A stretch of 64,000 nucleotides of DNA from Porites lobata (taxonomy: Eukaryota; Cnidaria; Anthozoa; Scleractinia; Poritidae): assembly GCA_942486035.1 (NCBI GenBank), contig CALNXK010000009.1, forward strand, positions 41,001-105,000, in the 5' to 3' direction. Positions 62,501 through 64,000 of the stretch are shown here, piece by piece. A model generated the notes under the pieces. It saw only the letters and a program-made list of their open reading frames with translations. It had not been told where the DNA came from and searched no databases. A program made the position numbers and the translations under genes. Each line of letters opens with the position of its first letter. Within the stretch, counting starts at the first letter, position 1.

Positions 62501-63431
62501 ATTGATCAATAATTGATCTGCGAGACACTGACAAATCACGATATTTTGTGATAATAAACCGAGCTCATTAATGTTTTATCATTCAATATCACTGAGTTTT
62601 TTTTAAACTCTGAAAGGTCAGCGAATCGATCAACCATTTTTACTCAAAAGTGATTGCAAGGAGAAAAGCTTGGTTAGGTATAACTCCCATATGTAAGGCA
62701 TGTAGAGGTACTTGCCACAGAATAAGGTGGTAGGTACTAAACACAGGTCAGAAGTGCAGGTCACTGCTCTATTGATATATAACTGAGATAAGCAAGTTCC
62801 TCTTGAGCGAAAACTCTATTTTGGATTGTGATTAGGTCTAAGAGATGCTATTAGTGTTGTTAATTTACCATAGCATGGTGACCTGTACTCTAACCTGCAC
62901 TTGTGACCTGTGGTCTTTAACCTGTATTTTATACCTCCTGAGGATCCAGGTATGGTTTTGCAGGTGCTCAAGTCTTAAGTTGAAAAGGATATCCTTTTTT
63001 TCGGTGATCCTTCAAATATTATACATATAAATATATAATAAAAATAGTAGGTAAGGAGCTGTAGAAAAGGCTTTATACTCATGTGGGCGGCTCTTACAGG
63101 TTATGACACTGATGAACTAATGTCAATCCCTGCAGACTTAAGCATGGATTTTGGGTTTGAATAAATTCATGCTAGTATGTAATTATAAAAATTATCTCTC
63201 TTTTTTAGTAAAATTGAAGCCATTTCTCACCTCAAGGAAACCCTTCTGTACCTAGTGCGGTTTATTGTTGGATATTTTCTGATGCTGGTGGCCATGACAT
63301 ACAATGTTTGGTTGTTCCTGGCTGTTGTTGCTGGCTGTGGCATTGGTTATTTTTTCATACACCCAAACATGGATTATTATCTTGCACGGCGCAGAGAAGG
63401 TGTAGACGTTGTAGATTCAGCCACTTTTTAA
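59507..63431 (+). CDS. CTR2-like copper transporter (Ctr D)
   Basis: Exons 59507-59512, 61110-61179, 62263-62407 and 63209-63431 give 147 aa. Exon 1 is ATGCGT followed by GTAAGTATG (start MRMSFF). Exon 2 matches Ctr C except for a few residues (SFFASDSVSNLLFKGWTIS). The exon 2/3 codon is split C|AA, giving Gln where Ctr C has Gly. TM1 is followed by an RRLKQEH turn; TM2 has FLMLVAMTYN (Met99/Met103) and TM3 has GCGIG. The C-terminus differs from Ctr C after HPNMDYYLA and is eleven residues shorter. The close resemblance and shared orientation indicate a local duplication. Exons 2-4 are firm; exon 1 is inferred as for Ctr C. Confidence 0.9.
60469..61007. mobile_element. TA-type element in Ctr D intron 1, relative of 24874
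   Basis: CAGTGGAACCAGCTCTCC and AAAGGTTCCGCTG are inverted ends. The interior GGGACACCTCTATTCAAGGG and TTTGGTCCC match the element in Ctr A intron 2. Confidence 0.65.
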
Positions 63432-64000
63432 TTTGTATGTGTTCTATGTCATAAAGCTATCATGTTTTAATGGTAAGTTCTTTTCTGGGCCTGATTGCCT
63501 CTGCTATGTTTTTTCATGTAAAAATAATATTTTTTCCCTAGTCATTTGTAGTCTTGGGGAATGTAAATAGCACTAATGAAATAGGTTTTAAACAAAAATT
63601 TGCATAATTATGCTTAAAATGCATTGATAAAAATTATTAACAGAAAGCTTTACAGACCTTTGGCCTCTTAGTTTCTAAGATGAGCACAACCCCTCCCAAT
63701 TTTCACAGAAAACAAGAGGATTAATGAACCAAGGAACTTCCTAGCAGTTAAGTTCCCCCACTCCTACTAATTGCATTTAACTGGCACCTTGAAATCTTAG
63801 TGAGAGCCCTGAAATAGATCAGAAGTGAGAAAAACAAACAGATTTTGAGATACATCTAGCTACATCTACATGTGATTATCTCCCAGGGCTGTGTTGTCAG
63901 GGGGGGAGGGGGGTCAACCTGAGATCAGACTATAGGTCTCTTTTATTACCGGTAGTTTGGTAATTAAAATGCCTGTTGGCAACCACAGAAATGTACACTG
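63432..64000. other. Ctr D 3' flank
   Basis: Probable 3' UTR followed by AT-rich sequence and a G-run at 63901. No further gene is visible before the window ends. Confidence 0.4.

Overview
The window is from an animal nuclear genome. Its genes are interrupted by GT-AG introns, the spaces between them are AT-rich, and short inverted-repeat transposons and tRNA-derived SINEs are dense. The gene set (POFUT1, SLC31/Ctr copper transporters, a Shaker-type potassium channel, an IER-type immediate-early gene) together with the repeat style points to a cnidarian, most likely an anthozoan such as a stony coral. That placement is inference; nothing here fixes the species.

Layout. 1-5.98 kb: mostly repeats, including a roughly 80-bp tandem array split by a MITE and a near-perfect 112-bp palindrome, plus one possible terminal exon at the left edge. 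5.98-6.72 kb (minus): an intronless IER2/IER5-like gene with a compact upstream region. 10.06-10.34 kb: a duplicated CCAAT/ATCGAT block that looks like a promoter. 13.99-21.17 kb (minus): a complete seven-exon POFUT1. 22.65-23.22 kb (minus): the decayed 3' end of a LINE. 23.5-27.3 kb (plus) and 31.97-38.9 kb (minus): two convergent Ctr copper-transporter genes. 44.2-46.5 kb (plus): a two-exon Shaker-type Kv channel. 50.2-55.3 kb and 59.5-63.4 kb (plus): two more Ctr genes, clearly tandem duplicates of each other.

The central feature is therefore a four-gene SLC31 cluster interrupted by a Kv gene. One member (31.97-38.9 kb) is CTR1-like, with a Met/His-rich extracellular N-terminus and a C-terminal His-Cys-His. 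The other three are short CTR2-like proteins with no Met-rich N-terminus. All four share intron positions and phases, and all keep the MxxxM (TM2) and GxxxG (TM3) motifs of the copper pore. The CTR2-like genes have first coding exons of only one or two codons. POFUT1, IER and Kv have no evident functional tie to copper transport.

The remaining sequence is shaped by transposons. There are TIR elements with TA, TTAA, TAA and 9-bp target duplications, a SINE composite with a 12-bp duplication inside a POFUT1 intron, and one Ctr intron almost filled by three adjacent elements. All exon structures were inferred by eye from splice signals, reading phase and family alignment, without transcripts.
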